Positions 25,087 through 33,948 of a DNA stretch of 42,263 nt are shown here, piece by piece. The stretch spans positions 1 through 42,263 of the forward strand of contig NZ_BCXG01000035.1 in NCBI RefSeq assembly GCF_001894985.1, given 5' to 3'. The number at the start of each line of letters is the position of its first letter. Position 1 is the stretch's first letter. The notes beneath the pieces are model-generated. The model saw only the letters and a program-made list of their open reading frames with translations, was not told where the DNA came from and did no database searches. Source of the stretch: Rhodococcus tukisamuensis NBRC 100609 (GTDB lineage Bacteria > Actinomycetota > Actinomycetes > Mycobacteriales > Mycobacteriaceae). Both the position numbers and the translations under genes were made by a program.

Positions 25087-25659
25087 TCAGCGCCGCCGCG
25101 CGTACTCGACGACGGCAACCCCGGAGTCGAAGGTGCGGATGTCCACCACGTCGAACGTGCCGGGCTGGTACGCGCCGGCCGCGAACAATGGGATGCCGGC
25201 GCCGAACAGCACCGGATGACGTTTGATCACGAGGCGGTCGACCTCGTCGACGAGTTGGCCTGCCAGCCGACCGCCGCCGCACAACCAGATGTCCGCGCCG
25301 GGTTCCTGTTTGAGCTCACGCACCACATCGACGGGGTCGGCATCGGTCACGACCAGATTCTCGGCCTGGGCGCGGCGGCTGCCGGAGAACACGATCTGAC
25401 GCAGGTGGCGGTACGGGCTGGTCCCGCCCGGCCCGTCCAGGCCGACGGCGTAGGTGTTCCAACCCATGAGGACGGTGTCGAACCGGGTCCCGGGCTGGGC
25501 GACGCCGAGGTGCTCGGCCGCCGCCGTGGGGAGCGCGTCTGCGTACCGCACGAGATCGCCCATGTGGTCCCCCTCCATGAGGAACGCATCGAACTGACCG
25601 TCCGGACCGGCGATGTACCCGTCCAGGCTGACGGCGACGTAGTACACAAGTTCACGCAT
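25087..25659 (-). CDS. RibD C-terminal/dihydrofolate reductase-family protein
   Basis: 190 residues. The family start MRELVYYVAVSLDGYIAGPD is followed by FDTVLMGWNTYAVGLD, FSGSRRAQAENLVVTDADPV and the NADPH-binding GADIWLCGGGRLAGQLVDEV, ending KRHPVLFGAGIPLF. These proteins use the DHFR fold of RibD reductases; most single-domain members have no proven substrate. ATG 25659 follows GGAG. It diverges from a TetR gene with a 23-bp imperfect palindrome between them, a frequent pairing for drug- or redox-responsive genes. The end lies 109 bp from the convergent lipase. Confidence 0.88.
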   Translation of the reverse strand: MRELVYYVAVSLDGYIAGPDGQFDAFLMEGDHMGDLVRYADALPTAAAEHLGVAQPGTRFDTVLMGWNTYAVGLDGPGGTSPYRHLRQIVFSGSRRAQAENLVVTDADPVDVVRELKQEPGADIWLCGGGRLAGQLVDEVDRLVIKRHPVLFGAGIPLFAAGAYQPGTFDVVDIRTFDSGVAVVEYARRR

Positions 25660-25679
25660 TTCCACTCCAATCACTTCAG

Positions 25680-25702
25680 CTGTAGTGGTTAAAGTACAAC
25701 AG
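25680..25702. promoter_or_regulatory. Putative TetR operator between the DHFR-like gene and tetR
   Basis: An imperfect 23-bp palindrome, CTGTnGT..TTnAA..ACnACAG, matching at 8 of 11 pairs. It is central in the 70-bp divergent gap and just upstream of a TAGGAT -10 (25718-25723). Confidence 0.5.
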
Positions 25703-25729
25703 GTGTAGTGATTCGGCTAGGATTTCTCC

Positions 25730-26299
25730 ATGGCACGCAACGACGAGCGCCGGAACCTGCTGGCCGACGCCGGCCTGAGAGTCCTGGCCGACGAGGGTGC
25801 GCGGGGGCTCACACACCGCGCGGTCGATCGCGCCGCCGACGTCCCCCTGGGGACCACCTCGAACTACTTTCGCAGCCGCGACGCCCTCGTCGCCGGGCTG
25901 GTGGAGCGCATCGGCGAACGGTTGACGCCGAGCGAGGACGTGCTCGCGTCGCTGGCCGACCGGGAGCCGAGCCGTGAGTTGTTCGCCGACTACGTGCGCT
26001 ACATCGTCCGGCGGCTGACCGAGAATCGCGAGGTGACGTTGGCGCTCTTCGAGCTCCGGCTCGAGAGCAGACGACGCCCCGAGGTCGCCGAAATGCTCTC
26101 GCACTGGGGACGATCGGGCTTCGAGGCGGACGTGGCCTTCAACACCGCGGCCGGCCTGCCCGGCGGTGCCCGCGAGATCGCGCTGCTGCACTACGCCGTC
26201 GACGGGCTCGTCTTCGATCGCCTCACCACGCCACTGATGCCAGACCGGTCGACCGACGAGATCATCGACGACCTGGTCGCCGGCCTACTCCCGCGGTGA
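25730..26299 (+). CDS. TetR-family transcriptional regulator
   Basis: 189 residues. The HTH region reads RNLLADAGLRVLADEGARGL, THRAVDRAADVPLGTTSNYF, SRDALVAGLVERIGERL. The C-terminal ligand domain is helical (LFADYVRYIVRRLTENREVT, LALFELRLESRRRPEVAEML). TAGGAT ends 6 nt before the ATG, so the message is probably leaderless. It diverges from the DHFR-like gene and most likely represses it through the palindrome in the gap. The effector is unknown. It is convergent with the arabinosyltransferase gene, 12 bp away. Confidence 0.9.
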   Translation: MARNDERRNLLADAGLRVLADEGARGLTHRAVDRAADVPLGTTSNYFRSRDALVAGLVERIGERLTPSEDVLASLADREPSRELFADYVRYIVRRLTENREVTLALFELRLESRRRPEVAEMLSHWGRSGFEADVAFNTAAGLPGGAREIALLHYAVDGLVFDRLTTPLMPDRSTDEIIDDLVAGLLPR

Positions 26300-26311
26300 G
26301 CCGCGCTCGAC

Positions 26312-29300
26312 TCACCACGCGATGTTGATCGGCCCCGGGGTCCACGTGCCCGAGCGCGGCACCGTCGCGGTGTCGAGTTGTGCCGGTACGGCATTCGCGT
26401 CGCGGCGGGTGTACTTCTCCAGGCTGCCCCAGTCCTGGTCCCAGGCGTCGTCGAGGTAGGTCGGCAGGGTGCGGCCGGTGGAGGTCAGGTCGATCCAGCC
26501 GAGGGGGCCGCCGCCGAAGTGGTCCTGCCACAGGCTCGTCATCACCGCCGCCGGACGGTCCGGGAGGATGCGGTACTCCGGGGTCTCGGCCACGCCGAGA
26601 CGATGGTTGAACGGCTGCTGGCACGGGAACTGCAGCGCCACCGACCAGTCGATCATCGCGGGCGTGTCGGGCCCGAGCAGCGCGTCGAGGGTCTGGGTCT
26701 GCGGGACCCGCGGCGGCGTGACGGCGAGCCACTGGTCCGGCCGGGTGTCGCTGTCGTCGGCCACGATCCGGACGGCATTCGCCTCGGCCGGGAGCTGGTC
26801 GAGCGGCACCCGGAGGTTGCGCCACGAGGGGGCCGGGCCGATGTCGATGGGCAGCGCGGTGCCCAGCTTCTGGACGGTCCCGTCCGCGCTGCGGACGCCG
26901 TAGTCGATGTCGACGCGGGCACCCGGAGTCGCGATCCCGTCCGAATCCACCGAGTACACCCGGCCCGCAACGGACATCGAGACGAGGTCGCCACCGGCGG
27001 GGAGGGCGTACCAGTCCGAGGTCAGCGACGCCGGCCCGTTCGCCCCGTAGGTACCGAGCACCGGCGTACGGGCCGGGTCCAGACCGAAGGGCAGCGCGAC
27101 GGAACTGCCGTTGATGCCGGAGGCACCCTGGCCGCCGGCGGTGCCGGCCGCGTTGCTGGACTTGGCATCCTCGTTGTCGAGGGACGTGGCCATGCCCTCG
27201 GAGGCGGCCTTCTCGTCGGACGTGAGGTCGCCGGCCACCCCGTTCGGGGTGAACCCGACGTTCTGCACACCGAGCGCGGCCCCGGCCCCGGCGGTGAGCG
27301 GTTGCAGCACAGACGCATTGGTGTCCGTCTCGACCAGCACGTCCTCGGCCAGGCCGCAGGAGTGCCCGGCGAGGGCGCCGAAGTTCGACTTCGCCAGCGA
27401 GAACGACGGGTACTGGGCGATGGCCCCCTTCGTCATCGAGAGCACGAAGAACGCGACCATGAGCCCGGCCGCGACCGTCAGCGGGGGGATCGACCACACT
27501 CGGCCGGGCGACACCGACCGGTCTTCGTGCGGTTCCCGGACGAAGCACCAGGCGGCCACCAGCAGCATCACCACCGTGGCGGCGAGCAGGATGGTGCCCG
27601 CGCCGAACCCGGCGATCATCACCGGCTTGTCCCAGAACGGGACACCCCAGGCCGACACGTACCACCAGCTGTTGCTGCTGGTGAAGGCGAGCGCGAGGAC
27701 GAACAGCACGGCGGCCGCGAAGAGTGCCCGGTTGCGCCTCGACCTCAGCACCAGCGGGCCCACCGCGACGGCGGTCAGCACTGCGAGCGAACCTGCCAGG
27801 CTGGCGAACACCCCGAAATGGTGGGTCCACTTGGTCGGCGTGAACATCATGAGCACCATCGCGGCGGCGGTGATGCCGATGATCCGGCGGGACGGACCGG
27901 ACGCGGTGCCGGGGATCCGCCCACCACGCCGCAGCATCACCACCAGGCTCGCGACGATCGAGAGCACCATCACGAACACCCCGAACCGTCGGGCCAGGGA
28001 CCCGTCGGCGTTGATGTTGAACAGCCACTCGTAGCGCTTGTACTCCTCGAACCAGGCGTTGGTCGGCGGGATCGCATGGACCCGCTGCATCTCGAGGACC
28101 GCGGCGAGGGACTGGTCCGCGAAGGCGGCGACGATGATGACCAGACCCGCCGCGACGATCGGGCCGAGCAGCGCGAGGTAGCCGACGGCCTTGGCCCGCG
28201 CCCAGACGATCTGCAGCACCGGCCGGGCGCCCGCGATCAGGGCACCGAAGCAGATGATGCCGGAGGGCCCGACGGTCACCGTGAGTGCGGCGACGAGCAC
28301 GGCGACGGCGGCCGGGAGCAGGCGCCGGGTCGCGATGGCGCGTTCGACGGAGCACCACGTGAGCAGCACCCCCGCGGCGACGATCGGCTCGGGGCGCAGG
28401 CCGTTGTTGTACGGCAACCAGAACGCGAGGAACACCAGTGCGCCGGTCCACAGCGCGACGCGGTTCCTGCCGACCGCGACGCCGAGTCGCGGCGCCACCT
28501 CGCGGCTGATCACGAGCCAGCAGACGATGCCGGCGATCAGCGCGGGGAGCCGGACCCACGGGCTGGCGGTGGTCACCGTCGTCATCAGCGCGAGCAGGTC
28601 GTAGTAAGGGGTGCCGAACGGCGCCTCCGGGACCCCGAACCAGCGGAAGTAGTTGGCCATGTAGCCCGATTCGAGCGACGCCCTGGCCATGGTGAACTGG
28701 TAGCCGTCGTCCGAGGTGGTGGCGCCGATGAAGTGCCACAGCAGCAGGGTTCCGACCACCACCGCGTCGATCGGGGTGAACTTCCACCAGCGCGCGGGCA
28801 GGAACCGGCGGGACCGGCGGCCGTCGAGTCCGTCGATACGGTGCAGCGCGACCAGTGCGACGGCGGTCGCCAGCACCGCGACGAGCATGGCGACGAGCTT
28901 GATCGCGGACGGCGTGGACGTGAACCGGGTGTCGAGGTCGGCGTTCAACGCGAGACCGCCCGGAGGGTCACCCTGCAGGTCGCTGAACACGCCCACCAGC
29001 TGCGGGCGGAAGTCCCCGTCGAGGGTGGTGGGATCGCCGCCCGTCAGCGTGGTGACGGTCCGCTCCGGAGTCGACGTCACGGTCACCGAACGGCCGGCCA
29101 GGTCGTCGACGGGGATCGAGAGCAGGGTCTGGTCCCGTTGCACGACGTCGAACTGTGCGGGGACGCCGTCCGCGCCGGGGGTCACCCGGGCGACGAGGCC
29201 GTAGCGCGCCGCGTCCGGGGCGCCCACCGGAGCGGTCGAGACCACCACACCGCCCGACGATGCGAGCTGCGCCGCCGCGGCGGCGGGAATCGACACGTCG

Positions 29301-29542
29301 AACTCGACCGGAGCGTAGGAAACCAGCGGGGCCTCGATGCTGGTGAGCGAATCCGCCTGCGGCCAGGACAGACTCGCGGTCTCCTGCTGCACGGGCAGGA
29401 ACGGCACCGACAGCGCGGCCAGGATGCCGAGGACCGATGCGACGATCGCCACGAGTCGACTTCGAGCGGCCCCGGCACGGGGCACCGATGTCATATCGGA
29501 TTGATCTGTTTGTGGTCGCTCGTCCACGGCGCTGTCGGTCAC
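26312..29542 (-). CDS. EmbC-family arabinosyltransferase
   Basis: 1076 residues, the normal Emb length. An N-terminal helix (LVAIVASVLGILAALSVPF) is followed by a periplasmic domain, then a GT-C membrane region with the donor motif TTSDDGYQFTMARA, FGTPYYDLLALMTT, YNNGLRPEPIVAAGVL and FTPTKWTHHFGVFA. A large C-terminal carbohydrate-binding region holds NVGFTPNGVAGDL, PFGLDPARTPVLGTYG and QDHFGGGPLGWIDLT. Emb proteins add arabinofuranose from decaprenyl-phospho-arabinose to arabinogalactan or lipoarabinomannan in the envelope. It stands alone, without embA/embB or aftA neighbours. Start GTG 29542 follows a leaderless -10 at 8 nt; ATG 29494 is the alternative. Confidence 0.93.
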   Translation of the reverse strand: MTDSAVDERPQTDQSDMTSVPRAGAARSRLVAIVASVLGILAALSVPFLPVQQETASLSWPQADSLTSIEAPLVSYAPVEFDVSIPAAAAAQLASSGGVVVSTAPVGAPDAARYGLVARVTPGADGVPAQFDVVQRDQTLLSIPVDDLAGRSVTVTSTPERTVTTLTGGDPTTLDGDFRPQLVGVFSDLQGDPPGGLALNADLDTRFTSTPSAIKLVAMLVAVLATAVALVALHRIDGLDGRRSRRFLPARWWKFTPIDAVVVGTLLLWHFIGATTSDDGYQFTMARASLESGYMANYFRWFGVPEAPFGTPYYDLLALMTTVTTASPWVRLPALIAGIVCWLVISREVAPRLGVAVGRNRVALWTGALVFLAFWLPYNNGLRPEPIVAAGVLLTWCSVERAIATRRLLPAAVAVLVAALTVTVGPSGIICFGALIAGARPVLQIVWARAKAVGYLALLGPIVAAGLVIIVAAFADQSLAAVLEMQRVHAIPPTNAWFEEYKRYEWLFNINADGSLARRFGVFVMVLSIVASLVVMLRRGGRIPGTASGPSRRIIGITAAAMVLMMFTPTKWTHHFGVFASLAGSLAVLTAVAVGPLVLRSRRNRALFAAAVLFVLALAFTSSNSWWYVSAWGVPFWDKPVMIAGFGAGTILLAATVVMLLVAAWCFVREPHEDRSVSPGRVWSIPPLTVAAGLMVAFFVLSMTKGAIAQYPSFSLAKSNFGALAGHSCGLAEDVLVETDTNASVLQPLTAGAGAALGVQNVGFTPNGVAGDLTSDEKAASEGMATSLDNEDAKSSNAAGTAGGQGASGINGSSVALPFGLDPARTPVLGTYGANGPASLTSDWYALPAGGDLVSMSVAGRVYSVDSDGIATPGARVDIDYGVRSADGTVQKLGTALPIDIGPAPSWRNLRVPLDQLPAEANAVRIVADDSDTRPDQWLAVTPPRVPQTQTLDALLGPDTPAMIDWSVALQFPCQQPFNHRLGVAETPEYRILPDRPAAVMTSLWQDHFGGGPLGWIDLTSTGRTLPTYLDDAWDQDWGSLEKYTRRDANAVPAQLDTATVPRSGTWTPGPINIAW

Positions 29543-29550
29543 GACGCTCG

Positions 29551-29556
29551 ATGCTA
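29551..29556 (-). promoter_or_regulatory. Putative leaderless -10 of the arabinosyltransferase gene
   Basis: On the minus strand TAGCAT is followed by 8 nt and GTG 29542. This spacing favours the GTG over the later ATG at 29494. No ribosome site is visible for either. Confidence 0.45.
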
Positions 29557-29689
29557 GACGGCTCGCCGCGGTGCGGTTCCAGATCCAGCTTGGTCGCCGT
29601 GGCCGATTTGCCGGTTTCGACCCGGCCACCAGCCGTTTCCTTAGCTTCCCCGACTGGACGGCCGAGACATGCATCACCGAACCCGCCAC

Positions 29690-29731
29690 TGGTCTTACCA
29701 CTTGACCTCTTGCCAATTCTGGGCCTAGCCT
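29690..29731 (+). promoter_or_regulatory. GntR-type operator and leaderless promoter
   Basis: TGGTCTTACCA (29690-29700) is a palindrome of the TGGT-N3-ACCA type bound by FadR-like GntR proteins. TTGACC (29702-29707), an 18-bp spacer and TAGCCT (29726-29731) follow; the ATG at 29739 is 7 nt on. The operator touches the -35, fitting autorepression. Confidence 0.65.
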
Positions 29732-29738
29732 TGGCCCC

Positions 29739-30473
29739 ATGTTCGAGCCAATCGCACGACAGTCGGCGTCCGGCGCGGTGTACGACCAGATCACCACGCG
29801 GGTCCTCGGCGGCGACCTCGGGCCTGGCGACGCACTGCCGAGTGAACGCAACCTCGCCGAGGCGTTCGGCGTCTCGCGTCCCGCGGTCCGCGAGGCCATC
29901 GGGAAACTCGCACAGGCCGGACTGGTGGAGGTCCGCCAGGGCGACGCCACCTCCGTCCGCGACTTCCGCCGCCACGCGGGCCCCGAACTGCTCGGTGCCC
30001 TCCTGGTGCAGGGCGGCCGCCCCGACTGGTCGGTCGCGCGCAGTGTGCTCGAGGCCCGGCGACTGATCGGCGTGCAGGTGGCACGGTTGGCCGCCGGCCG
30101 GGCCGACGGTTCCCTCGCCGAGAACCTCCGCGCCGCGGTGGCCACCCTCGCCTCGGACCCGGATCCGATTGCGCAGCAGCAGCACGCCCTCGCGTTCTGG
30201 GAGCACGTCGTCGACGGCACCGACTCCATCGCCTTCCGGCTGATCTTCAACAGCCTGCGCAACGCCTACGAGCCGACCATGACGGCGATGGCCGTGGTGA
30301 TGGTCGCCGAGGTGGGCCGCACCGATCTCTACCGGGACCTCACCACCGCGATCAAGGCCAACGACGAGGACGGCGCGGAGCGCGTCGCCACCACCCTGCT
30401 GGACCTCGGGACCGCGGCGCTGACCGCCGTCATCGACGAACTGCAGTCACACGATTCGGAGCCGGAGCGATGA
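29739..30473 (+). CDS. FadR-type GntR regulator (FCD domain)
   Basis: 244 residues. A GntR winged helix (GAVYDQITTRVLGGDLGPGD, LPSERNLAEAFGVSRPAVRE, AIGKLAQAGLVEVRQGDAT) is followed by an all-helical FCD-type domain (VARSVLEARRLIGVQVARLA, HALAFWEHVVDGTDSIAFRL, GAERVATTLLDLGTAALTAV). FCD proteins usually sense organic or fatty acids or acyl-CoA. Its stop overlaps the ATG of the hydroxylase gene by 4 nt, so the regulator probably controls that enzyme and itself through TGGTCTTACCA. The effector is unknown; a lipid is a reasonable guess. Confidence 0.92.
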   Translation: MFEPIARQSASGAVYDQITTRVLGGDLGPGDALPSERNLAEAFGVSRPAVREAIGKLAQAGLVEVRQGDATSVRDFRRHAGPELLGALLVQGGRPDWSVARSVLEARRLIGVQVARLAAGRADGSLAENLRAAVATLASDPDPIAQQQHALAFWEHVVDGTDSIAFRLIFNSLRNAYEPTMTAMAVVMVAEVGRTDLYRDLTTAIKANDEDGAERVATTLLDLGTAALTAVIDELQSHDSEPER

Positions 30474-31156
30474 CCACCGAGCCCTCGACGACCAAGCGCC
30501 AGCTCCGCCGCTCCCTCGGCCTGCGCGAGGCCGCCGCGGAGTTCTGGCGTCACCCGTCACCGTGGATGATCGGCGGCATGCTGGTCGCGGCCGCCGCGGC
30601 GCGGGTCGCCGTCGGCAACTGGCAGCCCACCGACGCGCTGGTGCCGGCAGCGATGCTGGCGGTGTTCCCGTTCGCGGAGTGGGTCATCCACGTCTGCATC
30701 CTGCACTGGCGGCCGCGGCGGCTCCTCGGCGTCACCGTGGACTCGCTGCTCGCGCGCAAACACCGTGAACACCACGGGAACCCGCGGGACGTGCCGCTGA
30801 TCTTCATCCCGTGGCGCACCCTGATACTGCTGATTCCGACGCTGATCGCGATCGCGCTGCTCGCATTCCCCCGGACCGGGCTCGGGCTGACCTTCCTGCT
30901 GACCCTCGGCGCCATGGGCCTGGTCTACGAATGGACGCACTACCTGATCCACACCGACTACAAGCCCAGGCATCGGATCTACCGCGCGGTGTGGCGCAAC
31001 CACCGGCACCACCACTTCAAGAACGAGCACTACTGGTTCACCGTCACCACCGCCGGCACCGCGGATCGACTGCTGGGCACCTACCCAGACCCCGAGACCG
31101 TCGAGACCTCCCCCACCGCACGGAATCTGCACGCGGCGGGCCCGACGCGGCGCTGA
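30470..31156 (+). CDS. Fatty acid hydroxylase/sterol desaturase-family membrane enzyme
   Basis: 228 residues with several membrane segments and the di-iron histidine clusters of the family: H74-x4-H79, H98-x2-HH101-102 (RKHREHHGNP), H157-x3-H161 (EWTHYLIHTDYKP) and H178, H180-H182 (RNHRHHHFKNEHYWF). Such enzymes hydroxylate or desaturate lipids using O2 and an electron donor at the membrane. Which lipid is unknown; in mycolata, modification of fatty, mycolic or carotenoid-type lipids is conceivable. It overlaps the GntR gene by 4 nt (ATGA). It is convergent with the succinate dehydrogenase operon, 24 bp away. Confidence 0.9.
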   Translation: MTTEPSTTKRQLRRSLGLREAAAEFWRHPSPWMIGGMLVAAAAARVAVGNWQPTDALVPAAMLAVFPFAEWVIHVCILHWRPRRLLGVTVDSLLARKHREHHGNPRDVPLIFIPWRTLILLIPTLIAIALLAFPRTGLGLTFLLTLGAMGLVYEWTHYLIHTDYKPRHRIYRAVWRNHRHHHFKNEHYWFTVTTAGTADRLLGTYPDPETVETSPTARNLHAAGPTRR

Positions 31157-31180
31157 CGCCGCCGGGTCATCTCCCCTGGG

Positions 31181-31936
31181 TCATCTGCCCGGGCGACGGA
31201 AGAGCCTGTTGCCCAGCCAGACGATCGGGTCGTACCGCTTGTCCGCGACCCGTTCCTTCATCGGGATCAGCGCGTTGTCGGTGATGCGGATGTTCTCCGG
31301 GCACACCTCGGTGCAGCACTTGGTGATGTTGCACAGGCCCAGCCCGTGCTGCTCCTGCGCGGTGTCCCGGCGGTCGGCGACATCGAGGGGGTGCATCTCG
31401 AGTTCCGCGATCCGCATCAGGAACCGCGGTCCGGAGAAGGCCGGCTTGTTCTCCTCGTGGTCGCGCACCACGTGGCAGGTGTTCTGGCACAGGAAGCACT
31501 CGATGCACTTGCGGAACTCCTGCGAACGTTCGACGTCCACCTGCTGCATCCGGTAGTCCCCCGGCGCCAGGCCGGCGGGTGGGGTGAACGACTGGACCTC
31601 GCGAGCCTTGACATAGTTGAAGGACACGTCGGTGACCAGGTCCCGGATCACCGGGAAGGCCCGCATCGGGGTGACGGTGACCACCTCGTCCTCCGCGAAG
31701 GTGGACATCCGGGTCATGCACATCAACCGGGGCCGCCCGTTCACCTCGGCCGAGCACGACCCGCACTTGCCGGCCTTGCAGTTCCACCGCACCGCGAGAT
31801 CCGGGGCCTGCGTCGCCTGCAGCCGGTGGATGATGTCGAGGACCACCTCGCCCTCGTTCACCTCCACCGCGTAGTCCTCGAGGTCACCGCCGTCGGAGTC
31901 GCCGCGCCACACCCGGAAGGACGCCTGGTAGCTCAT
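31181..31936 (-). CDS. Succinate dehydrogenase/fumarate reductase iron-sulfur subunit (Sdh1 type)
   Basis: 251 residues. The [2Fe-2S] cysteines are C53, C58, C61 and C73 (WNCKAGKCGSCSAEVNGRPR...C). A ferredoxin-like part has C144/C147/C150/C154 (KCIECFLCQNTC) and C202/C207/C208/C212 (LCNITKCCTEVCPE), enough for the [4Fe-4S] and [3Fe-4S] clusters. It passes electrons from the flavoprotein to the membrane subunit. Its ATG overlaps the flavoprotein stop (ATGA). The gene set and order match the mycobacterial Sdh1 operon (Rv0247c-Rv0250c), with this gene last. Confidence 0.95.
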   Translation of the reverse strand: MSYQASFRVWRGDSDGGDLEDYAVEVNEGEVVLDIIHRLQATQAPDLAVRWNCKAGKCGSCSAEVNGRPRLMCMTRMSTFAEDEVVTVTPMRAFPVIRDLVTDVSFNYVKAREVQSFTPPAGLAPGDYRMQQVDVERSQEFRKCIECFLCQNTCHVVRDHEENKPAFSGPRFLMRIAELEMHPLDVADRRDTAQEQHGLGLCNITKCCTEVCPENIRITDNALIPMKERVADKRYDPIVWLGNRLFRRPGR

Positions 31937-33897
31937 GTCGGGTCTCCCTTCCCGGGATGACCGATGAGCTCGGCACCCGTGTAGTACTTGGACAGCTCAC
32001 CGAAGTCGAAGAGCGCCAACAGGTCCGGGCGCATCGGCGTCTGCGGTTCGGGCACGACGGAGACGTCCGGCACCGTGACCTGCGCGTCGCCGGCGGTCCG
32101 GCCGATCACGCTGCAGACCAGCAGTGTGTTGCGCCACTGCGCCTCCATGTCCGGATGGTCGTCGCGGGTGTGGCCGCCGCGGCTCTCGGTCCGCATCAGC
32201 GCGGCCTTGGCGACGCACTCGCTGACCAGCACCATGTTCCGCAGGTCCACCGCCAGGTGCCAGCCCGGGTTGAACTGCCGGTGCCCCTCCACGGTGACGG
32301 TGTCGATCCGCTGCCGGATCGACTCGAGGCGCTCGAGCGCGGACCGGATCTCGGCGTCCGTGCGGATGATCCCCACCAGGTCGTGCATGCACTGCTGCAG
32401 TTCGGTGTGCAGCGTGTACGGGTTCTCGGCAACCACGCCGCCGGGCGGCGGGTCGAACGGCGCGAGTGCCATCTTCGCGGCCGAGTCCACGGCGGCGTCC
32501 GCGACCTGCGGCCGGCGCCCCAGCGACTCGACGTAGCCGGCCGCACCGAGACCCGCCCGGCGGCCGAACACCAGCAGGTCCGAGAGCGAGTTGCCGCCCA
32601 GCCGATTGGAGCCGTGCATCCCGCCGGAGCACTCCCCCGCCGCGAAAAGTCCGGGGACACTGGAGGAACCGGTGTCCGGGTCCACCTCGATACCGCCCAT
32701 CACGTAGTGACAGGTCGGCCCCACCTCCATCTGCTCCTTGGTGATGTCGACGTCGGCGAGCTCCTTGAACTGGTGGTGCATCGACGGCAGCCGGCGCACG
32801 ATCTCCTCCGCGGGCATCCGCGACGCGATGTCCAGGTACACGCCGCCGTGTTCGGTGCCGCGCCCGCCCTTGACCTCGGAGTTGATTGCCCGTGCCACCT
32901 CGTCTCGTGGCAGCAGGTCAGGGGTGCGTCGGGCACTTTCGTTGTCCCGCAACCACTTGTCGGCCTCCTCCTCGGTCTCGGCGTACTGACCCTTGAACAC
33001 CGCCGGGATGTAGTCGAACATGAACCGGTTGCCGTCGGAGTTCTTGAGCACGCCGCCGTCGCCGCGCACCCCCTCCGTGACGAGGATGCCCTTGACGCTG
33101 GGCGGCCACACCATCCCGGTGGGGTGGAACTGGACGAACTCCATGTTGATCAGGTTGGCCCCGGCCCGCAGCGCCAGCGCGTGCCCGTCGCCGGTGTACT
33201 CCCACGAGTTGGAGGTGACCTTCCATGACTTGCCGATCCCGCCCGTCGCCAGCACCACCGCCGGCGCCTCGAACAGCACGAACCGGCCGGACTCCCGCCA
33301 GTAGCCGAACGCGCCGGCGATCGCACCGCCACCATCCTGGCCCTCGGGATCGCCGCCGCCGAGCAGCAGTTCGGTGATCGTGCACTCCGCGAAGACCTTC
33401 ACCCGGGACTCGTAGTCACCGGTCTCCGCGAAGTCCTCCTGCTGCAGCGAGACGATCTTCTGCTGCATGGTGCGGATCAGTTCCAGGCCGGTGCGGTCGC
33501 CGACATGCGCCAGTCGCGCGTAGGTGTGGCCGCCGAAGTTGCGCTGGCTGATCCGACCGTCCGGGGTGCGGTCGAACAGGGCGCCGTAGGTCTCGAGTTC
33601 CCACACCCGGTCCGGGGCCTCGCGCGCGTGCAGTTCGGCCATCCGCCAGTTGTTGAGGAACTTGCCGCCGCGCATGGTGTCCTGGAAGTGCACCTGCCAG
33701 GAGTCCTTGGAGTTGGCGTTGCCCATCGCCGCCGCGCAGCCACCTTCCGCCATCACGGTGTGCGCCTTGCCGAACAGCGACTTGCAGACCACGGCGACGG
33801 ACAGGCCCCGTTGGCGGGCCTCGATCACCGCCCGCAGGCCGGCGCCCCCCGCCCCGATCACCACGACGTCGTAGCTGTGCCGTTCAACCTCGGCCAC
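31933..33897 (-). CDS. Succinate dehydrogenase/fumarate reductase flavoprotein subunit (Sdh1 type)
   Basis: 654 residues. FAD binding: DVVVIGAGGAGLRAVIEARQ at the start and the covalent-flavin His in SLFGKAHTVMAEGG. The active-site region includes MEFVQFHPTGM, LPRDEVARAI with the catalytic Arg, GPTCHYVMGGIEVD and HGSNRLGGNSLSDLLVFGRR. It oxidises succinate to fumarate on the cytoplasmic face. The start is a GTG at 33897; the membrane subunit ends 51 bp upstream. It belongs to the Sdh1 class rather than the canonical sdhCDAB set, judged by the companion genes. Confidence 0.95.
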   Translation of the reverse strand: MAEVERHSYDVVVIGAGGAGLRAVIEARQRGLSVAVVCKSLFGKAHTVMAEGGCAAAMGNANSKDSWQVHFQDTMRGGKFLNNWRMAELHAREAPDRVWELETYGALFDRTPDGRISQRNFGGHTYARLAHVGDRTGLELIRTMQQKIVSLQQEDFAETGDYESRVKVFAECTITELLLGGGDPEGQDGGGAIAGAFGYWRESGRFVLFEAPAVVLATGGIGKSWKVTSNSWEYTGDGHALALRAGANLINMEFVQFHPTGMVWPPSVKGILVTEGVRGDGGVLKNSDGNRFMFDYIPAVFKGQYAETEEEADKWLRDNESARRTPDLLPRDEVARAINSEVKGGRGTEHGGVYLDIASRMPAEEIVRRLPSMHHQFKELADVDITKEQMEVGPTCHYVMGGIEVDPDTGSSSVPGLFAAGECSGGMHGSNRLGGNSLSDLLVFGRRAGLGAAGYVESLGRRPQVADAAVDSAAKMALAPFDPPPGGVVAENPYTLHTELQQCMHDLVGIIRTDAEIRSALERLESIRQRIDTVTVEGHRQFNPGWHLAVDLRNMVLVSECVAKAALMRTESRGGHTRDDHPDMEAQWRNTLLVCSVIGRTAGDAQVTVPDVSVVPEPQTPMRPDLLALFDFGELSKYYTGAELIGHPGKGDPT

Positions 33898-33948
33898 CCC
33901 GGTCTCCCCTCCGCTGACGCTGTGATGTTCTCGCTGGTTGACGCCGCC

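Noticed and set aside
26378-29557. A very long plus-strand open frame opposite the arabinosyltransferase gene
   Set aside because: Its translation is Arg/Gly/His-rich without domains, and the opposite strand encodes a clear, full-length Emb protein. High GC makes such antisense frames common.
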